NCBI RefSeq assembly: GCF_021298855.1
Contig: NZ_JAJTHI010000022.1
Coordinates: 1-64,000, forward strand
Reading direction: 5' to 3'
Length of the DNA stretch: 64,000 bases
Source of the DNA: Gemmatimonas sp.
GTDB taxonomy: Bacteria > Gemmatimonadota > Gemmatimonadetes > Gemmatimonadales > Gemmatimonadaceae
The notes beneath the pieces are model-generated. The model saw only the letters and a list, made by a program, of their open reading frames with translations. It ran no database searches and was not told the DNA's origin. Below are positions 1 to 9,311 of this stretch, piece by piece. How positions within the stretch are numbered: position 1 is the first letter of the stretch; the number at the start of each line of letters is the position of its first letter. The translations under genes and the position numbers were made by a program.

Positions 1-165
1 AGACGGCGTCATGTGAGACGGCGTCATGTGAGACGGCGTCATGTGAGACGGCGTCATGTGAGACGGCGTCATGTGAGACGGCGTCAAGTGAGACGGCGTC
101 AAGTGAGACGGCGTCAAGTGAGACGGCGTCAGGTGAGACGGCGTCAGGTGGGACGGCGTCATGGA
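1..165. repeat. 15-bp tandem repeat array (agacggcgtcAWGTG-type), cut by the left window edge
   Basis: Read directly: 10 head-to-tail copies of agacggcgtcatgtg / ..aagtg / ..aggtg at 15-bp period, then a diverged unit ggacggcgtcatgga. Variants occur in blocks (5x atgtg, 3x aagtg, 2x aggtg). Confidence 0.97.
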
Positions 166-190
166 TGACGGCCGGACCGGTGACGGCGGG
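140..190 (+). repeat. Left arm of 51-bp inverted repeat flanking the four-helix-bundle gene
   Basis: ggcgtcaggtgggacggcgtcatggatgacggccggaccggtgacggcggg matches the reverse complement of 707-757 at 48/51 positions. Confidence 0.93.
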
Positions 191-277
191 GAGCCACGGA
201 AGACGGCCTGCGTTGTGGTGATGATGCGCGCGTAGGATGGATGACACCGGCCGGGAAGGGCGGGGCTATCGTGGTGC

Positions 278-676
278 ATGAGCGATCCACGAAACCTCAG
301 GGTGCTGGAAGCGGCGCTGTACTTTGCCGACGCCGTACACCAGCGCATCGACCGTCACGACTTCACGCGGGCGCCGCGCCTCCGGGCGCAACTGCTTCGT
401 GCCGTCGACTCGGTGCCGGCCAACATCGCCGAAGGGGCGCGTGGCACTCGCGCCCAGTTCGCCAATCACCTGCGTATTGCGCGCGGTTCGGCCGACGAGG
501 TGGGCGTGCATCTGCGCGTCGCGCGCCACGCCGGTGCCATTGCCGAGTCGGAGTACTGGCGCTGCGAGAACAAGCGCGTGCTCGTGTGCAAGATGCTCAC
601 CCGCTTTCTCCGCACACTGGATGAGGAAGAGGCGCATGCTCACCATCGTGAGCACATGCGACGGTCCCCGCCGTAA
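278..676 (+). CDS. Four helix bundle protein (23S rRNA intervening-sequence protein / Avd-like family)
   Basis: 132-aa ORF; RNLRVLEAALYFADAVHQRI...LRAQLLRAVDSVPANIAEGARG...ANHLRIARGSADEVGVHLRVA is characteristic of the four-helix-bundle/S23 family. Confidence 0.85.
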   Translation: MSDPRNLRVLEAALYFADAVHQRIDRHDFTRAPRLRAQLLRAVDSVPANIAEGARGTRAQFANHLRIARGSADEVGVHLRVARHAGAIAESEYWRCENKRVLVCKMLTRFLRTLDEEEAHAHHREHMRRSPP

Positions 677-720
677 CCCGCCGTAACCCGCCGTACCCCG
701 CCGTAACCCGCCGTTACCGG
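661..720. repeat. 10-bp tandem repeat (ccgtaacccg)
   Basis: ccgtaacccg ccgtaacccg ccgtaccccg ccgtaacccg ccgttaccgg directly after the four-helix-bundle stop. Confidence 0.9.
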
Positions 721-757
721 TCCGGCCGTCTTCCATGACGCCGTCCCACGTGACGCC
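707..757 (-). repeat. Right arm of 51-bp inverted repeat
   Basis: Reverse complement ggcgtcacgtgggacggcgtcatggaagacggccggaccggtaacggcggg; 3 mismatches to 140-190. 758-770 continues as a degenerate 15-bp unit. Confidence 0.93.
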
Positions 758-776
758 CTTCCCATGACGCTGTTCC

Positions 777-830
777 CGCCAGTCCCCGCCAGCCCCCGCC
801 AGTCCCCGCCAGTCCCCGCCAGTCCCTCCC
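777..830. repeat. 10-bp tandem repeat (cccgccagtc)
   Basis: cccgccagtccccgccagcccccgccagtccccgccagtccccgccagtcc. Confidence 0.85.
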
Positions 831-3800
831 CTACCGCTTCCGCTTCCCTCCCGCCAGCGCCCGGTAGTATTCCTCCACCATCTGCCGGTATTCCGCTGGC
901 GCCGTGGCTCGCGCCCCAACAGCCGGGCGCCCGTCGGCGCTTCCCGCGGCGGTGCGATACAGCGTGAACTCGAAGTCCTTGAGCCGGTCGAGCAGCGCCG
1001 TCTGCAGCTGCTCGAGCCCCTGCGGGTCCCCGAACGCCCCGGTGTTCTCCAGTTCTCGCATCGCCTGGATTGCGCGGTCGAGATCCTGTGTGTTCACCCC
1101 CTGCGCTGCCGCCTCGCGCCGCACCTCCTCGGCGGCCTGACGGCGCAGGCGGAACTCGCGCGCGAACTGCGTGGCCTCTCCGCGCGGTATCCCGCCACCA
1201 CTGCGCGGCGCGCCTGCAGCCATTCCACCCTGTCCCGGCTCGTCGCCCGGCATACCACCGCCGCGCGCGGCGCCCTGCGCTGCGCCACCACGGTTCCCGC
1301 CTTGCTGCCCCTGCTGCCCCTGCTGCCCCTGCTGCCCCTGTTGCCCCTGTTGCCCCTGCTGCCCCTGCTGCCCCTGCTGTCCCTGCTGCCCCTGCTGTCC
1401 CTGCTGCCCCGGTCGGCCCTGTGCCCGATCTGCCACCCGGTCACGCAGCGATTCCATGCCCGCCACGAGCTCGCGCGTTCGCTCGAGCGTGCGCTCCTGC
1501 CCACGCGCCGCGCTCTCGCCCTGCAGCGCGCCACGCGCGGCGCGAAGCCGCTCCGCCACATCGCGAATGTTCTCGCCAATCTGATTCTCGAACGCGCCCG
1601 CGTACTCGCCGCTGCCGCTGCGCGCGACCTGCTTGGAAAACTCGATCTTGTCGGCCAGTCGCGTATCACGAATGGCATCGGCCGCCCCGCTCAACTGACC
1701 GGCAGCCTTGGGCTGATCCCGACGCGCCGATCGTGACAGGCGATCGGCCTCGCTCTCGAGGCGACGGACCTCGTCCGCCAGCCGGTCCTTCTGCTGCGAC
1801 AGTTGCTGCAGGCGCTGCCCGCGTTCACTGGGTGAGGCCTCGGGCAACCCCTGAACCGCTTCCTGGATCTGCTGCTGCTCCTCCTCCAGCCGGCGCGCCT
1901 GGTCGGCCAACTGCTGCACGCCGCGTGAGGTACTCGAGGCCCGAGCCCCCTCCAGATTGCGCGCCGCGCGATTGAGCTCCTCGAGAGCGGCATTGCCCTG
2001 CGCCGCCGATCCGGTGGCGGCACGACGCATGTTGTCGGCCGCCTGCTGCAACTGTTCGGCCGCACGCTGCAGCTCCGGATTGCTCTGCTCGCGCGCCAGC
2101 CGCTCAAGACGGCGTGCTTCCTCCTCCGCCTGTCGCGCCAGCTCCCGCTGTGCGCCGCTTTGGCTGCTGTTGCCGTTCGCGCCGCCCGGTCGCGCGCCTC
2201 CGCTGGCGGAGCCGCCACTGGCACCGCCGGCCGCACCACCCGCGTCCGCCAACCGCTGCCGCATCGCCTCGGCCATGCGCTGCAACCGCTCGTTCTCCTG
2301 TTGCTGGCGGCTGGCGAGCTGTCGCAGCTTCTCGAGGGTCTCGTCGACCTGAGGCTGCGACGGATCCGCCGCGCGCTGCTGCTGCATGGTTTCGTACTGA
2401 TTGCGCTGCTTGTCGTTCTCCAGTTCGAAGAGGTCGGCCAGATCTTCGGCACGCTGCTGTCCACCGCCGCCGCCGCCACCCCCCCCGCCGCCGCCCCCCA
2501 TCTGGACCTGCACATCGCGATAGAGCGCCTCAGCGCGTTGCAGGCGCTGCAGCGCGCGCTGCTCCGGCGGCAGCGCGCCATTGCCGCGCACACGCCCGAG
2601 CTGCTCCTCGGCGGCCTTGAGTTCCACCGCGGCCTGCTGCAGTTCCCCGCGAATCTTCGCGAAGGTCGTGTCCTGCGCGGCCACGCCGCGCTCGGCCAGG
2701 CGCTTCACCAGCTGCTCCACATCCTCGCGCAAGCGCCCTTCGGCAATGGCCAGCGTCGTCATGTTCTCGCGGCGCACCTTGTCAGTGGTGCTCGCGCTGT
2801 CGCGCAGCCAGTTGAAGGTGCCGGCCACCACGTCCCGCTGGCGCGCCACGAATCCATCGGGTGAATCGCCCTGGGGCTGTCCGGCACCGCCTGGCTGCGG
2901 TGACTGCGCGCGCTGGTCCGACTGTCGGTAGTCCTTGCCGAAGGGACGCACCTCCAGGAAGTACACATCGCTGCTCCCCACCAGCCCGGCGCCGTCCCGG
3001 GCCACCGCGTGGTACGCCACCAGATCGCCAGGCTGCAGCGCGAGCTCCTCGAGGAACAGCGTGTGGGCGCCACGCGCATCCCGCGGGCGCCGTGTTCCCC
3101 CGGTCACCTGCACACGCCGTTCCTCGCCGCCGTTCACGCGGTAGCGAAGTTCCAATGCGGTCACACCCAGGTCATCGGTCGCCTGCAGGGCAATCGTGAC
3201 CTCATCCGTGTTCAGGACCTTGGTGTCGCGCCCCGGCTCCTCGATGCGCACCACGGGGGCGCGATCGGGGATCGCATCCACGACATACTCCACGGCGCCG
3301 GCCACGGTCGTGCCGTCGGTCGTGGTGAGGTCCACGTGATAGAAGCCACTCCGGCGTACCGTGAACGCGCCCACGAGGGTGCTGTCGCCTTCACGCGTCA
3401 TCGCCACCGTCCGTCCATCATCGAAGCGCAACGTGCCGCCACCCACCGTGCGGGTGACGCGCGCGCGAACGGTAACGGTCGTGCCCACCACCGCCGCGAC
3501 ATCGCCGGTGTCCTCGATCTTCTCCGGCGGCAGCCCGCTGTATGCCGGAAAGCGCAGGTCGAGCGACACACGCGACACGGCCGGCAGGTCGTTCACGGTC
3601 AGCGTAAAGACCGCCGATCGCACGTCGGCCGACTCCACGTAGTACTCGGTGCGCTGTACGATATCGAACAGGCGCGACCGGAACCGCGCCGAGTCGGCGT
3701 CGGACGCCATGGGCAGGCGTTGCCAGGCACCGGTGTCGTTGCCCGCACTATCGCTGCGGAACACGAGTTCGGCGCTCGAGGCCGCGAATCCCACCAGCCC

Positions 3801-4442
3801 CGCTTCCACCTCGATGGCGCCGCCGCGCGGCACACTCACGTTGCCGGGGGTAATGGCCAGCATGCGCACCGGCACGGCCGCCTGCGCCGTACCAAAGGGG
3901 ACGAAGAGCACGCGGGCGCCATCCCGCACCGCCTGCGGCCCCAGCCAGAGCAGCGCCGCCGCGACGGCAACGATACCGCCGAAGGACTGCATGGCGCGCA
4001 CGATGCGCGGACGCTCGAGCGCCATGCGGGACTCGAGTGGACGAATCGCTGCCACGGCCCGCTGCATCACGCGCGCCGACAGCGTGGGCGACGGACGCTG
4101 CGCTTCGGGGAGCTGCGCTTCCTGTACGGCGGCCAGCAGGGCCTGGCGCAACGACGGCTCGCGCTCTTCGACGTACAGTGCGAATCGTTCATCCGACGCG
4201 CGCCGCAGCAACGGCACGATCAGGCCGCGCACCAGCGCGACCGCGATCAGCAGGTAGCCCACCGCGCGCGCAATGGCCGGTCCCGTCTCATTGCCGGCAA
4301 AGAGCCGCAGCAGCCCCCATGCCGACACCACGGCAAGAAGCGTGGCGACCGCGAGCCACACCAGCGATTCGCACAGCACACGCAGGCGCCACTGCCTCCG
4401 CAGCGCGTGGAGTGTCACGAGCAACTGCCGGTCGGGACTCAT
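831..4442 (-). CDS. DUF4175-like large membrane protein, low-complexity Q/G-rich C-terminal half
   Basis: ORF 831..4583; likely start ATG at 4442 (MSPDRQLLVTLHALRRQWRLRVL). N-terminal TM segments, long Q/E/R coiled-coil region, adjacent to the MoxR/DUF58/VWA genes. Confidence 0.7.
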   Translation of the reverse strand: MSPDRQLLVTLHALRRQWRLRVLCESLVWLAVATLLAVVSAWGLLRLFAGNETGPAIARAVGYLLIAVALVRGLIVPLLRRASDERFALYVEEREPSLRQALLAAVQEAQLPEAQRPSPTLSARVMQRAVAAIRPLESRMALERPRIVRAMQSFGGIVAVAAALLWLGPQAVRDGARVLFVPFGTAQAAVPVRMLAITPGNVSVPRGGAIEVEAGLVGFAASSAELVFRSDSAGNDTGAWQRLPMASDADSARFRSRLFDIVQRTEYYVESADVRSAVFTLTVNDLPAVSRVSLDLRFPAYSGLPPEKIEDTGDVAAVVGTTVTVRARVTRTVGGGTLRFDDGRTVAMTREGDSTLVGAFTVRRSGFYHVDLTTTDGTTVAGAVEYVVDAIPDRAPVVRIEEPGRDTKVLNTDEVTIALQATDDLGVTALELRYRVNGGEERRVQVTGGTRRPRDARGAHTLFLEELALQPGDLVAYHAVARDGAGLVGSSDVYFLEVRPFGKDYRQSDQRAQSPQPGGAGQPQGDSPDGFVARQRDVVAGTFNWLRDSASTTDKVRRENMTTLAIAEGRLREDVEQLVKRLAERGVAAQDTTFAKIRGELQQAAVELKAAEEQLGRVRGNGALPPEQRALQRLQRAEALYRDVQVQMGGGGGGGGGGGGGQQRAEDLADLFELENDKQRNQYETMQQQRAADPSQPQVDETLEKLRQLASRQQQENERLQRMAEAMRQRLADAGGAAGGASGGSASGGARPGGANGNSSQSGAQRELARQAEEEARRLERLAREQSNPELQRAAEQLQQAADNMRRAATGSAAQGNAALEELNRAARNLEGARASSTSRGVQQLADQARRLEEEQQQIQEAVQGLPEASPSERGQRLQQLSQQKDRLADEVRRLESEADRLSRSARRDQPKAAGQLSGAADAIRDTRLADKIEFSKQVARSGSGEYAGAFENQIGENIRDVAERLRAARGALQGESAARGQERTLERTRELVAGMESLRDRVADRAQGRPGQQGQQGQQGQQGQQGQQGQQGQQGQQGQQGQQGQQGGNRGGAAQGAARGGGMPGDEPGQGGMAAGAPRSGGGIPRGEATQFAREFRLRRQAAEEVRREAAAQGVNTQDLDRAIQAMRELENTGAFGDPQGLEQLQTALLDRLKDFEFTLYRTAAGSADGRPAVGARATAPAEYRQMVEEYYRALAGGKRKR
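1302..1409. repeat. 9-bp in-frame minisatellite (ctgctgccc) encoding (GQQ)n
   Basis: 12 consecutive 9-bp units within the DUF4175-like gene. Confidence 0.95.
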
Positions 4443-4488
4443 AGGGGCTGCTCCGGAATGGGTGTCGCGGCGTGCGTTGGCTGGGCAA

Positions 4489-6549
4489 TCACGTGGTGCG
4501 CTCCGCACCTGAGCGTGTCGACGGCTGCGCGACCACCCGTCGCGCCGTGCCGCGCCGGCCGCGCGTGGCCAGCACCGTTTCAAGCGTCAAGGCCAGCAGG
4601 GCCAGCAGCAGCAGCACGCGCCAGGGTGACTGCCGCCGCTCCAGTTCCTGGTCGGTCTGCGGACCGGCGCTGCGTTGCGCCGCGCTGTCCGAGGCTGCGG
4701 TGGCACCGCCCGCCTGCACACCAAGCAGGAGTTCGGCCGAGTCCATGGGCGTGAGCACCGATTCCGATGTCGGCACATTCACGGCCAGCAGCGCCGCCGG
4801 TTCTCCGCCCACCCGATTGGCAAACGCGCGATAAACACCGGCATCGGCCACTGGCACGGCCGCACCCAGCGAGTCGGCCGTTGGGCGGAGCAACGTACCG
4901 TCTGGTGACTCGACCACCGGGGCCGCGAGTGTGCCGGGGAGCGCCCACCGGTCTCCCGTGCCACGCCAGAGTGGCGCAGCATCGCGGCCGGACGCGTGCA
5001 GCACGAGCTGTCGCACGAACGGCAAGTAGGCGGGCTGGAGCGGGAAATCGCCGGCGGTGTTGTCGAGCGGCAGGGCGAGCAGCAGGAGACGGCCGTTGCC
5101 GACCCGCCGTTCGAGGATGGCCGGCAGGCCGTCATCGAACCGCGCGAGCACATCGGCGTCCGGTTCCGCGTCGAGTCGGGCATAGCGGAACATCCGCACC
5201 GCACCAAGCGCATCGGCATTCTCGCGGAAGGGAGCGAAGAGCGGATGTTCCGTGCGCAGGTCGCGCAGCGTTCCCCCGCGGTCGGACAGGCGATCGGCCG
5301 TGCCGGCCAACGAGGCCGGGAGGAGCGGTGACACCGACCCGCGACGCTCGGCCAGCCGACGTCCGACCACCACGATCGCGCCTCCGCCCTCCTCCAGCCA
5401 CGGTGTGAGCGTGGCATCGGGGAGCATATCCCAGAAGACGCGCACCGCGGCCGGTCGCGCGGTGCCGCCGGGCATCCCGCCGGGGCGCGACACCAGCACC
5501 GACGGCGCGCGGCCAATGCCCAGCGCGCGCTCGAAGTACAGCGTTTCGCCACTACCCGACAGTTGCACCACCAGATCGTCATCACGCGGTACGACCGCGA
5601 CGAGCGTGTCGTCGGCCGCGAGCGCATCGGGGCTCATGGCCACCTGTACGGCAACCGCGCCGTCCGGTGCGGGCACGGGATCGAACGTCACCACCGTTTC
5701 ACCGCCCGCACTCACCTGGACCGTGCGCGTGGCGGCATCACGCCCGTTGATCACGAGGTGCACGGTGCGCTCCACGGGCGCGTCGCCGCCATGGCGGCGC
5801 ACCCGCGCCTTGACCGCCAGCACCGTGCGGGCCTCCTGCACGACGCGGCGTGCGTCGAGGGCATGTACCGTGGCGTTCTCCCACGATGCCGGCCCCACGG
5901 GGATGCCGCGCACCATCACGCCCGCGGGCAGCTCCACTCCCGCCACGCCGATCGCCCCGGCCCGCTGCAGGTCGGAAACCACCAGGATCTCCGCGGCCGC
6001 GAAGGGGGCGTCGAGCAACAGCTGGCGCGCCGTACGCAACGCCGGTGCCAGCCGCGTGCCGCGACGGCGCGGCGACAGCCCGTTGAGCGACGCCAGCACC
6101 GCTGCCCGGTCCGTGGTGAGTCGCTGCCGGGTTTCCGCCTGGTCGTCGTAGGTCACCACCGCGATGCGATCACCGGCGTCCAGCCGCCCCACCACGGCGC
6201 GGACCGAGTCGAGTGCACGGGCCCAGGTGCCCTCGTACCCCATGCTCTGCGACCGGTCCAGGAGCAGCACCACGGCCCGCGAACGCGAGTCGGTCCCTGC
6301 GGCGCCCCGCGCGCGGAAGAGCGGGCGCGAGAACGCGAAGACGAGCAGCGTGAGCAGCAGCAGCCGGAGCAGCAGCAGCGGCCAATCGCTGACCCGCTGC
6401 CGTTGCTCCGTGCGGATGGTGATCTGCTCGAGAAACATGAGCGACGGGAATCGCTGCGGCCGGTCGCGATCACGGTGCCGCAAGTGCAGCACAAGCGGAA
6501 CGACCAGCGAGGCGAGGCCGGCGAGAAAGGCGGGAACGAGGAAGTTCAT
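4489..6549 (-). CDS. BatA-N / von Willebrand factor A domain membrane protein
   Basis: Starts MNFLVPAFLAGLASLVVPLVLHLRHRDRDRPQRFPSLMFL (BatA N-terminus); VLLLDRSQSMGYEG is a VWA MIDAS (DxSxS). Confidence 0.85.
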   Translation of the reverse strand: MNFLVPAFLAGLASLVVPLVLHLRHRDRDRPQRFPSLMFLEQITIRTEQRQRVSDWPLLLLRLLLLTLLVFAFSRPLFRARGAAGTDSRSRAVVLLLDRSQSMGYEGTWARALDSVRAVVGRLDAGDRIAVVTYDDQAETRQRLTTDRAAVLASLNGLSPRRRGTRLAPALRTARQLLLDAPFAAAEILVVSDLQRAGAIGVAGVELPAGVMVRGIPVGPASWENATVHALDARRVVQEARTVLAVKARVRRHGGDAPVERTVHLVINGRDAATRTVQVSAGGETVVTFDPVPAPDGAVAVQVAMSPDALAADDTLVAVVPRDDDLVVQLSGSGETLYFERALGIGRAPSVLVSRPGGMPGGTARPAAVRVFWDMLPDATLTPWLEEGGGAIVVVGRRLAERRGSVSPLLPASLAGTADRLSDRGGTLRDLRTEHPLFAPFRENADALGAVRMFRYARLDAEPDADVLARFDDGLPAILERRVGNGRLLLLALPLDNTAGDFPLQPAYLPFVRQLVLHASGRDAAPLWRGTGDRWALPGTLAAPVVESPDGTLLRPTADSLGAAVPVADAGVYRAFANRVGGEPAALLAVNVPTSESVLTPMDSAELLLGVQAGGATAASDSAAQRSAGPQTDQELERRQSPWRVLLLLALLALTLETVLATRGRRGTARRVVAQPSTRSGAERTT

Positions 6550-6559
6550 CGCCGTCTGC

Positions 6560-7459
6560 TCATCGCACGCGGCCGCGCGAGAGCCGCGCGTCGAGGTACG
6601 CATGCAGGGCCCGGTCGAGTGGCTCGCTCGTGTCGAGCCTCACGTAGTCGGCGCCTGCCGCGGCCAGGCGGGTCTGCAGCGCCGCATGATGCGCCGTGAC
6701 CAGTGCCTGGTACTGCTCGCGCAGCACGCGGGGCTTGAGCGGCAGCAGGGCGCCACTCTCCGCATCCTCGAAGGTCGTATCGTCGTCGCCTGGCAGGTCG
6801 CGTTCCGCCGGGTCGACCACATGGAAGACGATGCAGTCGTGGCCGTGCATGCGCAGCGCATCCACGGCGCGACCAAGGGCCGCCGGCTGCTCATAGCAGT
6901 CGGTCACCAGCACGATGATCCCGGCCCGTTGCGACAGCAGGCCGATCTTGGCCAGCGACGCCACCAGCTGACTGGGGCCGCCCGCGGTCGTGGTGGCCAG
7001 CGTATGCAGGAGGCGCTGGAGATGCCGCACCGACGGCGGGATGACCTCCTCCAGCTCCTGCGTGAAGGTGGCCAACCCCACCCGGTCTCCCTGGCCCTGC
7101 GACAGCCACGCCAGACTCGCCACGAGCATGCGGGCGTACGCGAACTTGGTCACGGCACCGCTGCCGTACTGCATGCTCCCCGACGTGTCCACGGCAAAGA
7201 GCACACTGGCGTTGGTGTCCGCGTCGTACTCCTTGATGTAGAACCGGTCGGTGCGTCCGTACACGCGCCAGTCGATGCGCCGGAGATCATCGCCGGGCTG
7301 ATACGAGCGATGCTCGGCGAAGTCCAGTGACGAACCCTTGCGCAGGCTGCGATGCTGCCCGTGCATGAAGCCGTCCACGACGGTGCGCGCGAGCAGCGCG
7401 AGATCGGCGATCGTCGCGAGCAGCGCAGGGTCGAGGAATGCGGCGGGGGCGGCGGGCAC
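6560..7459 (-). CDS. DUF58 domain-containing protein
   Basis: SSLDFAEHRSYQPGDDLRRIDWRVYGRTDRFYIKEYDADTNASVLFAVDTSGSM matches the DUF58 core. ORF extends to 7525; GTG at 7459 avoids overlap with the moxR stop. Confidence 0.9.
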   Translation of the reverse strand: MPAAPAAFLDPALLATIADLALLARTVVDGFMHGQHRSLRKGSSLDFAEHRSYQPGDDLRRIDWRVYGRTDRFYIKEYDADTNASVLFAVDTSGSMQYGSGAVTKFAYARMLVASLAWLSQGQGDRVGLATFTQELEEVIPPSVRHLQRLLHTLATTTAGGPSQLVASLAKIGLLSQRAGIIVLVTDCYEQPAALGRAVDALRMHGHDCIVFHVVDPAERDLPGDDDTTFEDAESGALLPLKPRVLREQYQALVTAHHAALQTRLAAAGADYVRLDTSEPLDRALHAYLDARLSRGRVR

Positions 7460-7469
7460 GGTGCTGGGC

Positions 7470-8498
7470 TCAGAGGGAGGAGCGGGGCACGGACACCGAG
7501 TCGAGCAGGCGCGCCACCATGGCATCGGTGGTGAACTTCTCCGACTGCGCCTGGAAATTCACGAGCACGCGGTGCCGCAGCACGGGACGGGCCAGCGCCT
7601 TCACATCGTCGAATCCGGCACTGGCGCGCCCCTGCAGCAACGCGCGGGCCTTGGCCCCGAGGACCAGGGCCTGCGCCGCGCGCACCGACGCGCCGTAGCT
7701 CACGTACTGCTTCACGTAGTCGGGGGCGCCGCCCTCGCTGGGACGCGTGCAGCGCACCAGCTTCACGGCATAGCGCGTGACCGCATCGGCAATGGGCAGC
7801 CGGCGTACCACCCGCTGGTAGGCGAGGATTTCTTCCTTGGAGACCACCGGGTGTACCGCGTCCGGCGGCAGTGCCGTGGTCGCCTTCACCACCGCCACCT
7901 CGTCTTCCTCCGGCAGGTAATCCAGCATGACCTCCAGCATGAACCGGTCGAGCTGCGCCTCCGGCAGGGGATAGGTGCCCTCGAGCTCGATGGGGTTCTG
8001 CGTGGCGAAGACGAAGAACGGCTTGTCGAGCTCGTAGGTGCGTCCCTGCACGGTGACGCGCCGTTCCTGCATGGCTTCCAGCAGTGCCGCCTGAGTCTTG
8101 GGTGGAGTGCGATTGATCTCGTCGGCGAGCAGCACGTTGGCGAACACCGGCCCGGGCATGAAGGCCAATCGGCGCTGTCCGGTGGCCGGGTCATCCTGGA
8201 TGACGTCGGTGCCGGTCACATCACTCGGCATGAGATCGGGCGTGAACTGGATGCGCGAGAACTTGAGGTCGAGCGCACGCGCCAGCGTGGAGATGAGCAG
8301 CGTCTTGGCCAGCCCAGGGACACCCACCAGCAGGCAGTTGCCGCCGGCAAACAGCGCCACGAGCGCCTGTTCCACCACGGCATCCTGCCCGACGATCACC
8401 TTGCGGAGTTCGCTGGCGATGCGCTGACCGGCACCCTGCAGACGGTCAGCGAGGGCGGCGTCGTCGAGGCGATCGAGTTCGGAAAGAGGGGCAGTCAC
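7470..8498 (-). CDS. MoxR family AAA+ ATPase
   Basis: VIVGQDAVVEQALVALFAGGNCLLVGVPGLAKTLLISTLARALDLKFSRIQFTPDLMPSDVTG; Walker A GVPGLAKT and Walker B LLADEINRTPPKTQAALLEAMQE. Confidence 0.95.
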   Translation of the reverse strand: MTAPLSELDRLDDAALADRLQGAGQRIASELRKVIVGQDAVVEQALVALFAGGNCLLVGVPGLAKTLLISTLARALDLKFSRIQFTPDLMPSDVTGTDVIQDDPATGQRRLAFMPGPVFANVLLADEINRTPPKTQAALLEAMQERRVTVQGRTYELDKPFFVFATQNPIELEGTYPLPEAQLDRFMLEVMLDYLPEEDEVAVVKATTALPPDAVHPVVSKEEILAYQRVVRRLPIADAVTRYAVKLVRCTRPSEGGAPDYVKQYVSYGASVRAAQALVLGAKARALLQGRASAGFDDVKALARPVLRHRVLVNFQAQSEKFTTDAMVARLLDSVSVPRSSL

Positions 8499-8522
8499 GC
8501 AGGTCCTCGGTGGGGGGAAGAG

Positions 8523-9311
8523 TCAGCGGGTCAAGGCGTAGATCACGTAGTTCACGCCCAGCTTGTACGCTTCATTCGACATGTCGACAGGGAACATCCC
8601 CACGTCGGAGAACTCCCACATCTCCGACAGGTCGTTGTTGTAGTTGGCGATCGCCAGCAGCCGCTTGCGCGGATCGTTGTCCTCGAAGAATCCGTAGAAC
8701 ACCGCCTTGAGCCCGTAGTACGGGTGCGTGTAGTCGAGGGAGGTGATCTTGTAGAACGAATCGAAGATGGGGTGTGAGGCGTCCAGCGGGACGGCGCGCA
8801 CGGTGGGGAGTACGCGCTGCATCTGGCTTTCGAAGTTGAACCAGTGCTGCCCGGCAAAGTCGTCGAAGATGATGAAGCCGCCCTTCGCGAGATAGTTGCG
8901 CAGCCCGAGCACTTCCTTGTCGTTGGGGCGCCAGAATCCCGGCTCGGCCATGTACGCCACGGGGTACTTGCCCAGCAGCGGATCATCGAGCGTGAGGATA
9001 TTGCTCGCGCCCAGGCGGACGCGCGCCGTGGAGAGCTCACTCACGATCTTGGTGAAGTGACGCTCGCCCCGCGGATAGTCGTGTGACCACGGCAAGTCGC
9101 GCCCGCCGCGAAAGCCACTGCTGCTGCTGAAGTCGGGGAGAATGTACTTGACGCGGACCCAGGTAAGCCGTCCGTCGTACGGCACGTTCGGTTCGAATTC
9201 CGGCGCTCCGCGGCGCCGCTGGCCCTCGACCGCCACCAACGCCACCAGCGACAGCAGGGCGCCCGCCGTTGCGGTCCATCGGCGCCACCAGGTTGTCTCC
9301 CCTCTCCTCAC
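8523..9311 (-). CDS. DUF4159 domain-containing protein
   Basis: VRVKYILPDFSSSSGFRGGRDLPWSHDYPRGERHFTKIVSELSTARVRLGASNILTLDDPLLGKYPVAYMAEPGFW plus IIFDDFAG; follows MoxR. Confidence 0.8.
   Translation of the reverse strand: MRRGETTWWRRWTATAGALLSLVALVAVEGQRRRGAPEFEPNVPYDGRLTWVRVKYILPDFSSSSGFRGGRDLPWSHDYPRGERHFTKIVSELSTARVRLGASNILTLDDPLLGKYPVAYMAEPGFWRPNDKEVLGLRNYLAKGGFIIFDDFAGQHWFNFESQMQRVLPTVRAVPLDASHPIFDSFYKITSLDYTHPYYGLKAVFYGFFEDNDPRKRLLAIANYNNDLSEMWEFSDVGMFPVDMSNEAYKLGVNYVIYALTR

Noticed and set aside
1-165. CRISPR array
   Set aside because: 15-bp units are directly contiguous with no unique spacers and no cas genes nearby.
278-676. Diversity-generating retroelement (because of Avd homology)
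   Set aside because: No reverse transcriptase or template/variable repeat pair seen in the window.
266-919. 217-aa minus-strand ORF over the four-helix-bundle gene
   Set aside because: The Gly/Arg/Trp-rich portion is translation of the short tandem repeats; the remainder is antisense to the family-supported gene.
3009-4754. 581-aa plus-strand ORF
   Set aside because: Antisense to the DUF4175-like gene; low-complexity H/R/G content.
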